From an uncultured Cytophagales bacterium (GTDB lineage: Bacteria; Bacteroidota; Bacteroidia; Cytophagales; Bernardetiaceae), in the NCBI GenBank assembly GCA_937136415.1, contig CAKZOK010000062.1, positions 1 through 51,285 of the forward strand: 51,285 nt of DNA, read 5' to 3'. Under the pieces are notes generated by a model. It was not told where the DNA came from and ran no database searches. It saw only the letters and a list, made by a program, of their open reading frames with translations. A program made the translations under genes and the position numbers. Of this stretch, positions 35,288 to 42,917 are shown piece after piece. Position 1 is the stretch's first letter. The number at the start of each line of letters is the position of its first letter.

Positions 35288-35911
35288 TTACAGAAGTTCT
35301 TTCTCAATAAAAGTTGCTAATTCGTCATACCATTCTGTTCCATATTTTCTAATTAAAGGCGTTTTCAAAAATTTATAAACAGGTACTTTTAGTTCTTTTC
35401 CTAAACTACATGCAGGACTACAAATATCCCACTCATCGTAATTTACAGCATCAAAACTAGCATATTTTGTAATTCGAATTGGATATAAATGACAAGAAAT
35501 TGGTTTTTGATAATCAATTTTGCCCGCTTCGAATGCCTTCTCTATTCCACATTTTGTGATTCCTTTTTCATCGTAGGTAACATAAGCACACGCTGTGTCT
35601 TTTTCAATCAATGTTGTAGAAAATTCGTTGTCTTCGTCTAAAACATATTTTCCATTTTTCTCTATTGCTTCAATTCCTTCTTGTGTTAAAAAAGGCTTTA
35701 CTTCTTCATAAATGTCTTCCAAAATATGTCGTTCCTTATCCTCTAAAGGCGCACCCATTTCGCCCTCCACACAACATGCCCCCTTGCATTTGTTCAGATT
35801 ACAGACAAACTGTGTAAAAGCTACATTATCACTAACAAGAGTATTTTTTATAGGAATCAAAATATTTACTGGTTCTTGGTTCAAAGTTTTTTTTATAAAA
35901 TTAGAATACAA
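35288..35911 (-). CDS. DUF3109-family Cys-rich protein
   Basis: A 207-residue protein of the DUF3109 family, related to YkgJ-type proteins thought to bind zinc or an iron-sulfur cluster. Cys residues are arranged as in the family: FVCNLNKCKGACC (about 36-48), TACAYV, TKCGIEKAF, ISCHLYPIRI and WDICSPACSLG. EGEMGAPLEDKE after the first cluster is also typical. Biochemical function is unknown. The open frame starts with a TTG at 35911; no ATG precedes the conserved part, and an in-frame alternative is not obvious, so the exact start is unsure. It is 23 bp downstream of the methyltransferase gene at 35934-37181 on the same strand, so the two are probably co-transcribed. Confidence 0.85.
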   Translation of the reverse strand: MYSNFIKKTLNQEPVNILIPIKNTLVSDNVAFTQFVCNLNKCKGACCVEGEMGAPLEDKERHILEDIYEEVKPFLTQEGIEAIEKNGKYVLDEDNEFSTTLIEKDTACAYVTYDEKGITKCGIEKAFEAGKIDYQKPISCHLYPIRITKYASFDAVNYDEWDICSPACSLGKELKVPVYKFLKTPLIRKYGTEWYDELATFIEKELL

Positions 35912-35933
35912 AACTACATAAAATTACTGAATC

Positions 35934-37181
35934 TTATTTCAAAATTAATTTTTCTAAATAATGTGTTTCTATTCCAAAAAAAGATTTTAAATTTTCAAAT
36001 TCTTCTAGCTTTTTAATTTTTATATTCTCCTCCAAAAAGCTTTCTTTTTTGGTTGCAATTAACAATACATTTTTTGGTGTATGAGCATCAGAAATAAATT
36101 CGACAGCTTTAGTGTGATAGCCACAATAATTTAGCAACAAACAACGCATTGTATCAGTTAGCATCTCGGCTTGTCGTTCCAAAAATATACCATAAGAGGT
36201 CAGAGGAGAAAGTTGGTTTTGTATTTTGTTATTTTCTTTTTTTTCTATTTCTCTTCGGATTTGTTTATGACAACAAGGTGCAACAACTATCAATTCTGCA
36301 TCTGCTTCAATTCCTTTAAAAATAGCATCATCGGTAGCCGTATCACAAGCATGTAAGGCAATCAAAACATGTGTTTTTTCTTCCTCTTGAGTTTGTTTAA
36401 TTTGATATTCCTCTATTGTTCCTTCTACAAAACTTAGGTTTTCAAAACTGGACTTTTCTGCTATTTGATTACAAAGATTTACCAAATCTTTTCTAAATTC
36501 CACACCAACAGTACTTACTTTGAGTTTCAAATTATTTTTCAAATAATCATATAATGCAAAGGTAAGGTATCCCTTTCCAGCTCCCATATCTGTAATTTGC
36601 AATGATTTTTGAGAAGGTAATTGTTTCAACAAAACACTCAATATTTCTATGTATTGATTAATTTGTTTGTATTTATCTTGCGCATTAGCATATACTTTTC
36701 CTGTATTATCTGTTATTTTGAGAGCTTGCAAATATTTTTTTGAATTTCCTTTTTGGTCTTTTGTTTGAATAGCTCGTTTTTTTTGTTTGTCGTGTGAAGT
36801 CGAAAGGGCTTGTTTTTGTGTTGGTTTTTGCGAATGAATTGATGGTTTTTTATTTATATTTTTGATATGCACATCAAAATCTGTTGTGAATAGAATTGCT
36901 TGATTAAAAAATCCTTTTTGATTTTGGGTAGCATTTTCTTTTGTAATAAATGTTATAATTTCTTTTATTCCTTCTACTATCAAATAATTTTTGGTAATAT
37001 CCTTTGTTTTGTGTCTATACACAAAGGTTAGATTTTCTTCTCGTTTGATAATTGTCTTACGAATCAAGATTTTTTTGAGTGTTGTATCTTCTTGATTAAA
37101 AATAAAATTTGATAATGTAATTTTGATAAAATTATCATTTTCCAAACTTTCCTTTATTTTTTCTATAAATTGATAAATCAT
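35934..37181 (-). CDS. SAM-dependent methyltransferase (Methyltransf_32-like)
   Basis: A 415-residue class I methyltransferase. The SAM-binding loop is DMGAGKGYLTF at 198-208, preceded by YKQINQYIEILSVLL (a family-typical helix). Later motifs ALHACDTATDDAI and VAPCCHKQIRREIE (about 283-325) are characteristic of the group that includes METTL25/GSTCD and bacterial homologues, thought to modify RNA or protein; the target is unknown. Residues 1-110 form a separate beta-rich N-terminal domain joined by a basic, low-complexity linker (about 110-150, Lys/Gln/Ser-rich). ATG start at 37181. The gene for a DUF3109 protein follows by 22 bp. An inverted-repeat element lies just upstream of the start. 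Confidence 0.85.
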   Translation of the reverse strand: MIYQFIEKIKESLENDNFIKITLSNFIFNQEDTTLKKILIRKTIIKREENLTFVYRHKTKDITKNYLIVEGIKEIITFITKENATQNQKGFFNQAILFTTDFDVHIKNINKKPSIHSQKPTQKQALSTSHDKQKKRAIQTKDQKGNSKKYLQALKITDNTGKVYANAQDKYKQINQYIEILSVLLKQLPSQKSLQITDMGAGKGYLTFALYDYLKNNLKLKVSTVGVEFRKDLVNLCNQIAEKSSFENLSFVEGTIEEYQIKQTQEEEKTHVLIALHACDTATDDAIFKGIEADAELIVVAPCCHKQIRREIEKKENNKIQNQLSPLTSYGIFLERQAEMLTDTMRCLLLNYCGYHTKAVEFISDAHTPKNVLLIATKKESFLEENIKIKKLEEFENLKSFFGIETHYLEKLILK

Positions 37182-37227
37182 TTTTATTACTATAATATTA
37201 TTTGTAAAGATACAAGCAGTGTTTTTT

Positions 37228-37348
37228 TAGAGTACTGGACACTAGATGTATTTGCTGTTCTGTGAGTCACAGAACAGGGAAAAACATCGTTCGTTGGTGT
37301 TTTAGCGTAGCAACACCAACAACTTTTTAACTCATGTCCAGTACTCTA
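37228..37348. mobile_element. 121-bp element with perfect 14-bp inverted ends, candidate MITE
   Basis: TAGAGTACTGGACA (37228-37241) and TGTCCAGTACTCTA (37335-37348) are perfect inverted repeats. Inside are two perfect hairpins: CTGTTCTGTG/CACAGAACAG (37255-37277) and GTTGGTGTT/AACACCAAC (37293-37320). If the outer TA pair is a target duplication, this would fit IS630/mariner-like insertion; that is inference. There is no open frame. It fills the gap between the methyltransferase start and the stop of the WecA-like gene and may act as the latter's terminator. Confidence 0.65.
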
Positions 37349-37353
37349 ATTCC

Positions 37354-38424
37354 TTATACATTTACTCTCTTTCTTTGTTGTTTTACCTTTATATGAAGAA
37401 AAATTGCCAAAGCACTTGCCATCAAGACAATAATAGGCACAAGCCAGTTGTCAGACAAATAACCCATTTGTCCAATAAAAACAAAAATAAATATAAATAT
37501 AATATTCAGAAAAATAAGCGTTCCTACGATACAATAATGGGTACAGCCCATCTCTAAGAGCAAATGATGGATATGATTACGGTCAGGCGAAAGAGGCGAA
37601 CGCCCTGCTAAGGCTCTCAATATAAAAACACGAATAGTGTCAAAAAGTGGATATACCATCAATGCAGATAGTAACGACAAAGGTGCAAAAATATGTAACT
37701 GGCTAGAAGTTGGCAAAGCTGCATTTTTGTTGAGAAAAACAATCAAAAGCCCTGTTGCCAAAAAACCAAGCATCAAAGAGCCTGTATCTCCCATAAAAAT
37801 TCTTGCTGGGCTATAATTATAATATAAAAATCCTGCTACACTTCCCAAAATAGCCAAGCACATAGCCGAAAGTGCAAAACTACCCTCCAAAGCAAACCAA
37901 AGCCCAAAAAAACTAAAAACAACCAAAGCAACCGAACCAGCTAACCCATCAATTCCATCAATCAAATTAAAAGCATTTGTGATTACAATGACAATAAAAG
38001 CAGTAATCAGATAGCTAAAAACAAAATGTAATTCATATACTCCCAAAAAACCATACAAAGAAAAAATACGAATATCTCCAATCAAAAGAATACTTATAGC
38101 TACAAACTGTCCCATTAATTTCCAAAAAGCACTCAAAGGCAAAAAATCATCTCTCATTCCTACCACCACAATTACCAAAACAGCTCCCAACAAAAACTCC
38201 ATGCTTAATGTAATATCCACAAAAGACCATATTAGAGTAGAGATAATAAACCCAAAGAAAATACCTATTCCACCAAAAGAACATATTTTTCCTGTATGAA
38301 TTTTGCGTTCGTTTGGCTGGTCATGAATATTTTGGGCATTTGCAATTTTGATGATTTCGGGAATCAACAGCAAACAAATTGCAAAAGCAGTACCTAAGCT
38401 AAGAAATAATTTAATCCAAGTCAT
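37354..38424 (-). CDS. WecA/MraY-like undecaprenyl-phosphate sugar-1-phosphate transferase
   Basis: A 356-residue polytopic membrane protein with about ten to eleven hydrophobic segments. It belongs to the family that moves a sugar-1-phosphate (for WecA, GlcNAc-1-P) from UDP-sugar to undecaprenyl phosphate, starting O-antigen, capsule or teichoic-type glycans. Conserved loops are present: the DD motif in VVGMRDDFLPL (about 88-98), NAFNLIDGIDGLAGS (about 152-166), FMGDTGSLMLGF (about 210-221) and the cytoplasmic DRNHIHHLLLEMG (about 281-293), a His-rich loop of WecA-type rather than MraY-type enzymes. Donor specificity cannot be certain. ATG start at 38424. nuoA is 24 bp upstream on the same strand, so the two are probably co-transcribed. 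It could serve the same surface glycan as gmd/fcl. Confidence 0.9.
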   Translation of the reverse strand: MTWIKLFLSLGTAFAICLLLIPEIIKIANAQNIHDQPNERKIHTGKICSFGGIGIFFGFIISTLIWSFVDITLSMEFLLGAVLVIVVVGMRDDFLPLSAFWKLMGQFVAISILLIGDIRIFSLYGFLGVYELHFVFSYLITAFIVIVITNAFNLIDGIDGLAGSVALVVFSFFGLWFALEGSFALSAMCLAILGSVAGFLYYNYSPARIFMGDTGSLMLGFLATGLLIVFLNKNAALPTSSQLHIFAPLSLLSALMVYPLFDTIRVFILRALAGRSPLSPDRNHIHHLLLEMGCTHYCIVGTLIFLNIIFIFIFVFIGQMGYLSDNWLVPIIVLMASALAIFLHIKVKQQRKRVNV

Positions 38425-38448
38425 AATAATTAATTAGACAATAATTTT

Positions 38449-38937
38449 TTACGAATAACGTGTATTTATTTTTTGATAGAGAGCATCAGGAATTACTTCG
38501 TTATCTTCTTTCTTATTTATTTTTTCATCTTTTGATAAAAAATCAAATTGCCAATCTAATAAATTATTTCTCCATAGATAAGCCAATCCTGCCATTAATA
38601 CAAAAATAAACAACAACCCTTCTGTAAAGGCATATATTTTCCAATTATTTTCTATGGTTTCTAGTTTTGAATCCATCAAAACTTTTGCCCAAGGAAACAA
38701 AAATATAATCTCTACTTCGAAAAGCACAAAAACCAATGCTATCAAATAAAATCGAATATTGAACTTGCCCCAATTTCCAATTACAGTTTCTTCACCACAT
38801 TCATAGGTAGATAATTTTTCTTTTGTAGGATTATTAGGGCGAAAAAATTTGCCAATACTCAATGCAATCAGAGCAAAAAAAGCTCCGATAATCAAAAAAA
38901 GTAAAACAAGTCCAAAAGTAGAAACAGAACAAAGCAT
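38449..38937 (-). CDS. nuoA: NADH-quinone oxidoreductase subunit A, solitary
   Basis: A 162-residue membrane subunit of respiratory complex I. Three hydrophobic segments are near 10-30, 70-90 and 105-130. Signature sequences are the YECG motif in STYECGEETVIGNWGKFNIR and FYLIALVFVLFEVEIIFLFP, where the usual FDVE reads FEVE. The soluble C-terminus (from about 130, LLDWQFDFLSKDEKINKKED) is longer than in many NuoA proteins. NuoA is normally followed by nuoB and further subunits; here a WecA-like gene follows after 24 bp and no other nuo gene is in the window. The remaining complex I genes must be elsewhere. ATG start at 38937. Confidence 0.93.
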   Translation of the reverse strand: MLCSVSTFGLVLLFLIIGAFFALIALSIGKFFRPNNPTKEKLSTYECGEETVIGNWGKFNIRFYLIALVFVLFEVEIIFLFPWAKVLMDSKLETIENNWKIYAFTEGLLFIFVLMAGLAYLWRNNLLDWQFDFLSKDEKINKKEDNEVIPDALYQKINTRYS

Positions 38938-39004
38938 ACATTAAAATCACTTAAAGATTTAGAAAATTACGATTACATTATTTAACAATTTTGAAAATAA
39001 TAGT

Positions 39005-39538
39005 TTAGCTTTTTAATCTATGCCCCAGTTTGGTTTTGGTTCGAATCATGTCCTTTATTATTTCCATATCAACCAAAGAATCAAAAGATTTTTTTGGAAC
39101 TACATAAGCAATATGTCTATTTTGATAAATGAGTAAATAATGTTTGAACTCTCTTATTTTATAGATTCTTTTCCAAGTGAGTTTTGCATGGCTTTCTGAG
39201 GTAACAATTTCGATGCGTTCGGATTCAAAATAAAAAGTTGTTAGTTCGGAAAGAAGAGGATTTTTTTCAAAATAGTTTTTTGTCCTTAGGTAGGTCAATA
39301 AAGGCAAAACCAAAAATAAAAAGACTGTCAAACTCAAAAGCAAACCAAGTTTGACTCCTGAATCTGCCCATTCTCCATTTATGATACGGTTTTCCAAAAG
39401 CATTACGATAAGCATTGTAGCCAAAAAAAGGCTCAACCAAACCATTTTGCTACGTAATAATAGCGAAAAATTTAGCCTAAGATATTCCTCAAAATTGAGT
39501 TTTGCTTTTACTTCTATTGTTTTTTCTTCTTTTTTCAT
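39005..39538 (-). CDS. YcxB-like two-TM membrane protein
   Basis: A protein of 177 residues from the ATG at 39538; the open frame extends to a TTG at 39565, which lies inside the probable promoter and is unlikely. Two hydrophobic segments (about 30-50 and 65-85) are followed by a soluble C-terminal domain whose pattern (TFYFESERIEIVTSESHAKL, then WKRIYKIREFKHYLLIYQN and HIAYVVPKKSF) matches the YcxB-like PH-type domain family. Function of this family is unknown. It lies 67 bp upstream of nuoA and could share a transcript with it. Confidence 0.75.
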   Translation of the reverse strand: MKKEEKTIEVKAKLNFEEYLRLNFSLLLRSKMVWLSLFLATMLIVMLLENRIINGEWADSGVKLGLLLSLTVFLFLVLPLLTYLRTKNYFEKNPLLSELTTFYFESERIEIVTSESHAKLTWKRIYKIREFKHYLLIYQNRHIAYVVPKKSFDSLVDMEIIKDMIRTKTKLGHRLKS

Positions 39539-39562
39539 AGTACAAATAACGCTTTTTTTAGA

Positions 39563-39594
39563 CAAAAATAAAGGATAGAATACGAAATAACCAA
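39563..39594 (-). promoter_or_regulatory. Probable promoter for the YcxB-like gene
   Basis: On the minus strand TTG (39592-39594), a 21-bp gap and TATTTTTG (39563-39570) match the TTG-N-TAnnTTTG form. The site supports the ATG at 39538 over the TTG at 39565. Confidence 0.5.
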
Positions 39595-39597
39595 AAA

Positions 39598-40749
39598 TTA
39601 ATCTATTTCATAAACTGCTGATAAAGGGTAATGGTCTGAAAAATCCACCTCTCTATGTGTCTCAAAATAAAGACAATCTAATTTATCATTATCATAAAAT
39701 TGATTATCAATTCTAAGAAAAAATAATTTGCCATTAAATGTAAATTCTGTTCCTAATCCTTTACTTTCAAAGGCATTTTTGAGATTTCGGCGCAATTTGA
39801 AATAAGTATAACTATACGGCAAATCATTCAAATCACCACACAAAATAACTGGATATGGGCTTGTTTTGATATGATTTGTTATGGTCTGAACTTGCTGGGC
39901 TCTCATAGAAAAACCTCGTTTTAAGCGTCTGCCTGCATACCAAAATGTTTCTTCGGGCTGGTCAATCGGTTTTAGTTCATTCTGATTGATGCTCATCGAT
40001 TCCAAATGAATATTATAAATTCTGATAGTATCTTTTCCTTTGGCTATGTCTGCGAAAATAGCTCCATTATCTGTTCGAACTTTAAAGGCAACTTCTCCTT
40101 TATTGATAAATGGGTATTTTGAAAAAATAGCAATCCCAAATTGTCCTTTATCGTGATTTGCAGATGTATAACGAGCATGAAAATAATAGGGATTTTTTGA
40201 GCCTTGTGCTGATAATTGCTCTCTAGTATTAAAAAAGTTTGTTCTTTCCGAATTATAAAAATCTTGAATACATTTTATATCTGAAGTATCATTTTTTATC
40301 CACGTAATTGTATTTTTTGTTACGGTATGGTTGTCTTTTGTTCTTTGATAAACATCAAACTCCCTTACATTATAAGACAAAACAGACAAATATTTTTTAT
40401 TTTTTGGGATATTTTCTTTCCAAATTCCTCCAAAACTCACACTCGCTTGTAAAAAAGGAAAACCAATAATCAAAATGAATAAAGAATAAAGTGCGTACCA
40501 ACGTTTGCGCCACCACCAAAGAAGCACAAAAAATACATTGATTATCAAACAAAAAGGAATCAACATTGCCACAAACCCCGAAAGCCAAAGATATTCGGGA
40601 GAAACAAGAACAGATAAATAAGAAATTATAGAAACAACCAAAACAATACTATTGACAAAACGAAAGGTGCGTCTTGCATTTCGTCTGTGCCAAGAGTCAG
40701 ATTTTATTTTTCTTCTTCGTGAATTGCGTGAATGGGTTTGAGCAGGCAT
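39598..40749 (-). CDS. Membrane-anchored endonuclease/exonuclease/phosphatase (EEP) family protein
   Basis: A 383-residue protein with a basic N-terminus (RRKIKSDSWHRRNARR) and three hydrophobic segments (about 30-48, 55-75, 80-102). The rest is an EEP-fold metal hydrolase with full active-site signatures: SYNVREFDVY (Asn, about 123), IYNIHLES (about 248-255), ILCGDLNDLPYS (Asp and Asn, about 294-305) and FSDHYPL with the catalytic His near the end. Substrates in this family range from DNA to phosphoinositides and sphingomyelin; the membrane anchor suggests a lipid, nucleotide or extracellular DNA substrate, but that is inference. ATG start at 40749. Confidence 0.88.
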   Translation of the reverse strand: MPAQTHSRNSRRRKIKSDSWHRRNARRTFRFVNSIVLVVSIISYLSVLVSPEYLWLSGFVAMLIPFCLIINVFFVLLWWWRKRWYALYSLFILIIGFPFLQASVSFGGIWKENIPKNKKYLSVLSYNVREFDVYQRTKDNHTVTKNTITWIKNDTSDIKCIQDFYNSERTNFFNTREQLSAQGSKNPYYFHARYTSANHDKGQFGIAIFSKYPFINKGEVAFKVRTDNGAIFADIAKGKDTIRIYNIHLESMSINQNELKPIDQPEETFWYAGRRLKRGFSMRAQQVQTITNHIKTSPYPVILCGDLNDLPYSYTYFKLRRNLKNAFESKGLGTEFTFNGKLFFLRIDNQFYDNDKLDCLYFETHREVDFSDHYPLSAVYEID

Positions 40750-41027
40750 AGAAAACTTTACAGCTTAAAGAACGATTACGAATTAAAAATTATGAAGTTG
40801 TTTACAGAATGGCTATTTTTATTCGTGTTCTGTTACACACAGAACACAGCTTGTCTATTCTTAAACATCTTCTATGATTACAATATAAAAACAACAAATT
40901 ACTACTTCAAAATGAGCCGTTTATTTAATTTCTATTCCTTATTTTTTAGATAAGATATTTTTTTGGACTTTATAAAGATAGAACGTAATGATTTGTCTTT
41001 GTGTTGAGTATTTTTTTATTTTTTTTA
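40750..41027. other. Intergenic region with dispersed repeats
   Basis: Between the EEP gene and the minus-strand methyltransferase gene I see only repeats: an AT-rich copy at 40774-40797 and the palindromic repeat at 40825-40866. No gene is supported. Confidence 0.5.
40825..40866 (+). repeat. Palindromic dispersed repeat, second copy of the 13782 repeat
   Basis: GTGTTCTG (40825-40832) and CAGAACAC (40840-40847) are perfect inverted arms, followed by AGCTTGTCTATTCTTAAAC. The 40829-40866 part matches 13782-13820 at about 34 of 39 positions. A related GTTCTGTG/CACAGAAC palindrome sits in the element at 37228-37348. Confidence 0.65.
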
Positions 41028-41822
41028 TCAAAATCTCAAATCAAAATGCTGTTTGGGTTGTTCTTTTCTCAAAAAAACTAAACCAAAATGAAACAAATCT
41101 ATAGAAACAGTTATTTTTTCATTTTTAATAATTTCTTGCCACGCCTTTTTCATTCCTTTTGACCAATGAATGTCATCTAAAATAATAAGTGTATTGTCAT
41201 GGCATTTTTCCAAAATACAATTAAAATACTTGATAGTAGGCTCATAACGATGATTTGCATCTAAAAAAACAAAATCTAGCGAAGGAAGTGAAGAGATATT
41301 TTTGGGTAGTGTTGTATCAATATTTCCTATTATAATTTCAATATTTTTTTGGTCTAATTGTTCAAAATTTTGTTTTGCTTTTTTAGCAATTTGCTGACAA
41401 CCTTCAAAAGTAATGATTTGAGTATTCGATTTATCTGTGGCTAAAGCCATAAAAAGTGTCGAAATCCCTAAAGAAGTACCAAGTTCTAAAATTACTTTAG
41501 GTTTAAAATATTCTACTAAATTGAACAATAAACGGGCTTTTTTGGTCGGAATGGCAGACCGACGAGCAATCTGTGAAATACTTTTTTTGTTTGAATTTGT
41601 ATTATTTGCATATTTCGAACCTGCCCCAAAATCTGTAACTTCCAATTCTCTAGGGTCAGCAATAAGGCTTTGACGAAGTTTTTCTAATTCTGAAAAGGCA
41701 TAATATTCTTTTTTGGATTGAACAACCAGCGTATATAATTTATAAACAAAAGGAGAATGAATCGCATGCTGATTGCCAGCCTTCAAATAAAAATACAAAT
41801 AATTTAGTACATAAAATAACAT
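41028..41822 (-). CDS. O-methyltransferase-like SAM-dependent methyltransferase
   Basis: A protein of 264 residues from the ATG at 41822; the frame continues to a TTG at 41864, close to the terminator of the next gene. The early block KAGNQHAIHSPFVYKLY is typical of a Bacteroidota methyltransferase family. The SAM-binding core has VILELGTSLGISTLFMA (about 120-136), an acidic residue in ITFEGCQQIA, and LDFVFLDANHRYEPT (about 193-207), like catechol-type O-methyltransferases; NTLIILDDIHWSKGMKKAWQ also fits. Substrate is unknown. It is a stand-alone minus-strand gene. Confidence 0.8.
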   Translation of the reverse strand: MLFYVLNYLYFYLKAGNQHAIHSPFVYKLYTLVVQSKKEYYAFSELEKLRQSLIADPRELEVTDFGAGSKYANNTNSNKKSISQIARRSAIPTKKARLLFNLVEYFKPKVILELGTSLGISTLFMALATDKSNTQIITFEGCQQIAKKAKQNFEQLDQKNIEIIIGNIDTTLPKNISSLPSLDFVFLDANHRYEPTIKYFNCILEKCHDNTLIILDDIHWSKGMKKAWQEIIKNEKITVSIDLFHFGLVFLRKEQPKQHFDLRF

Positions 41823-41868
41823 AATTTGGGATAATTGTATGACCTTAGAAACTCTTAAAAGCAAAGAA

Positions 41869-41899
41869 AAACTCCAATAAAGCTAATTTATCGGAGTTT
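41869..41899 (-). terminator. Terminator after the ohr gene
   Basis: AAACTCC (41869-41875) pairs with GGAGTTT (41893-41899), and ATAAA/TTTAT extends the stem inside after one mismatch. On the minus strand TTTTCTTT follows. It lies 36 bp past the ohr stop. Confidence 0.7.
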
Positions 41900-41935
41900 G
41901 AAAAAATAAAAATTTATTAAAAAATTAAGAATAAA

Positions 41936-42373
41936 TTAATTTACATGAATATTTACAGGAATATTTCCTCTTGTAGCCTTCGAATAAGGACAAATTTGAT
42001 GTGCTGCTTCTGTCAAACTCTGTACTTCTGAAATTTCCATATCCGAAATATGTACAAAAATATCAACAGCAAGCCCAAAACCATCACCTTCTTTTCCGAA
42101 AGTTGCATGTACTGTTACTTCTGGTGGCGAAGTAAGTTTGATTTTTTTATTCTTTGCAATAGCACTCAATGCTCCTCCAAAACAAGCTGCATAACCTGCT
42201 GCAAATAATTGCTCTGGATTGGTATGCTTTCCTGTTTCATCTCCTCCCATTCCTTTTGGTAAGCGTACATCAAGGTCAATTACTCCATCAGAAGATTTTA
42301 CATGCCCATCTCTGCCACTTGTTCCCATTACTTTTGCTGTATAAAGAGGAGTAAAGGTTATGTTTTTTTCCAT
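41936..42373 (-). CDS. ohr: Organic hydroperoxide resistance protein Ohr
   Basis: A 145-residue Ohr/OsmC-type thiol peroxidase reducing organic hydroperoxides. The two active-site Cys are C64 in GYAACFGGAL and C128 in AHQICPYSKATRGN, with the conserved R37 and E55 (HTNPEQLF). An upstream in-frame ATG at 42475 would add 34 residues that do not fit the family; the ATG at 42373 gives the usual start MEKNITFTPLYTAKV. Length and pattern put it in Ohr rather than OsmC. Expression is usually controlled by an OhrR repressor; an OhrR-like MarR protein is encoded about 8.4 kb away at 50753-51202, not adjacent. Confidence 0.93.
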   Translation of the reverse strand: MEKNITFTPLYTAKVMGTSGRDGHVKSSDGVIDLDVRLPKGMGGDETGKHTNPEQLFAAGYAACFGGALSAIAKNKKIKLTSPPEVTVHATFGKEGDGFGLAVDIFVHISDMEISEVQSLTEAAHQICPYSKATRGNIPVNIHVN

Positions 42374-42917
42374 TATATCTTGTTGAGTATTAAAATAATA
42401 ATTTAAAAATAGTAATTGATAAGTGCTTTTTTGTATATGCAAATTGCACAAACAATTCAACAAATTCAAATCCATTTTGATTTTGAATTTTATAAAATTA
42501 ACATTTGCTTGTTACTTTTGGCACTCATTTGGAATTATATATAATAAATTTACAGAGAAATAATATTTGGTTAAGCTCATAATTTCTATAAAAGAAATAG
42601 GGTTTAATAAAAGATTCGTGTAAAAAAATCAGTATTTATCACAAAAACCCAAATTAAAATTATGTATAAATTGTTTACTAAACTAAAAACATAGATATTT
42701 GTCATTTATAAATTTAGTGCCTTTTGGATAGAGCTTAGTTATACCAAAATTTTGTTCCAAAAAACTAAATATAGAATATTAATACCCCCTTTATCATAAA
42801 ATAAAAAGATATAGATATTTGAATCTATACTCCCTATTTCAAAATATTATTTATCAAACTCTAAAGTAATTTTGATTACTTAGACAAAATAAATTGTTAC
42901 TCCAAAAACATAAAATT
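42374..42917. other. Large AT-rich intergenic region between divergent genes
   Basis: This 544-bp stretch separates ohr (minus) and the TPR-like gene (plus). I see no coding sequence. A TACTTTTG box at 42513-42520 has no matching TTG at the right distance. The string ATAGATATTTG occurs twice (42691-42701 and 42811-42821), 120 bp apart. Confidence 0.4.

Noticed and set aside
39539..39565. N-terminal extension of the YcxB-like gene from a TTG
   Set aside because: The extension overlaps the probable promoter at 39563-39594, while the ATG at 39538 fits the protein better.
42374..42475. 34-residue N-terminal extension of Ohr from an upstream ATG
   Set aside because: Ohr proteins start close to the ATG at 42373; the extension is hydrophobic and not family-like.
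42691..42821. Repeated ATAGATATTTG 120 bp apart
   Set aside because: The string is short and AT-rich, with no further similarity around it; chance is a sufficient explanation.
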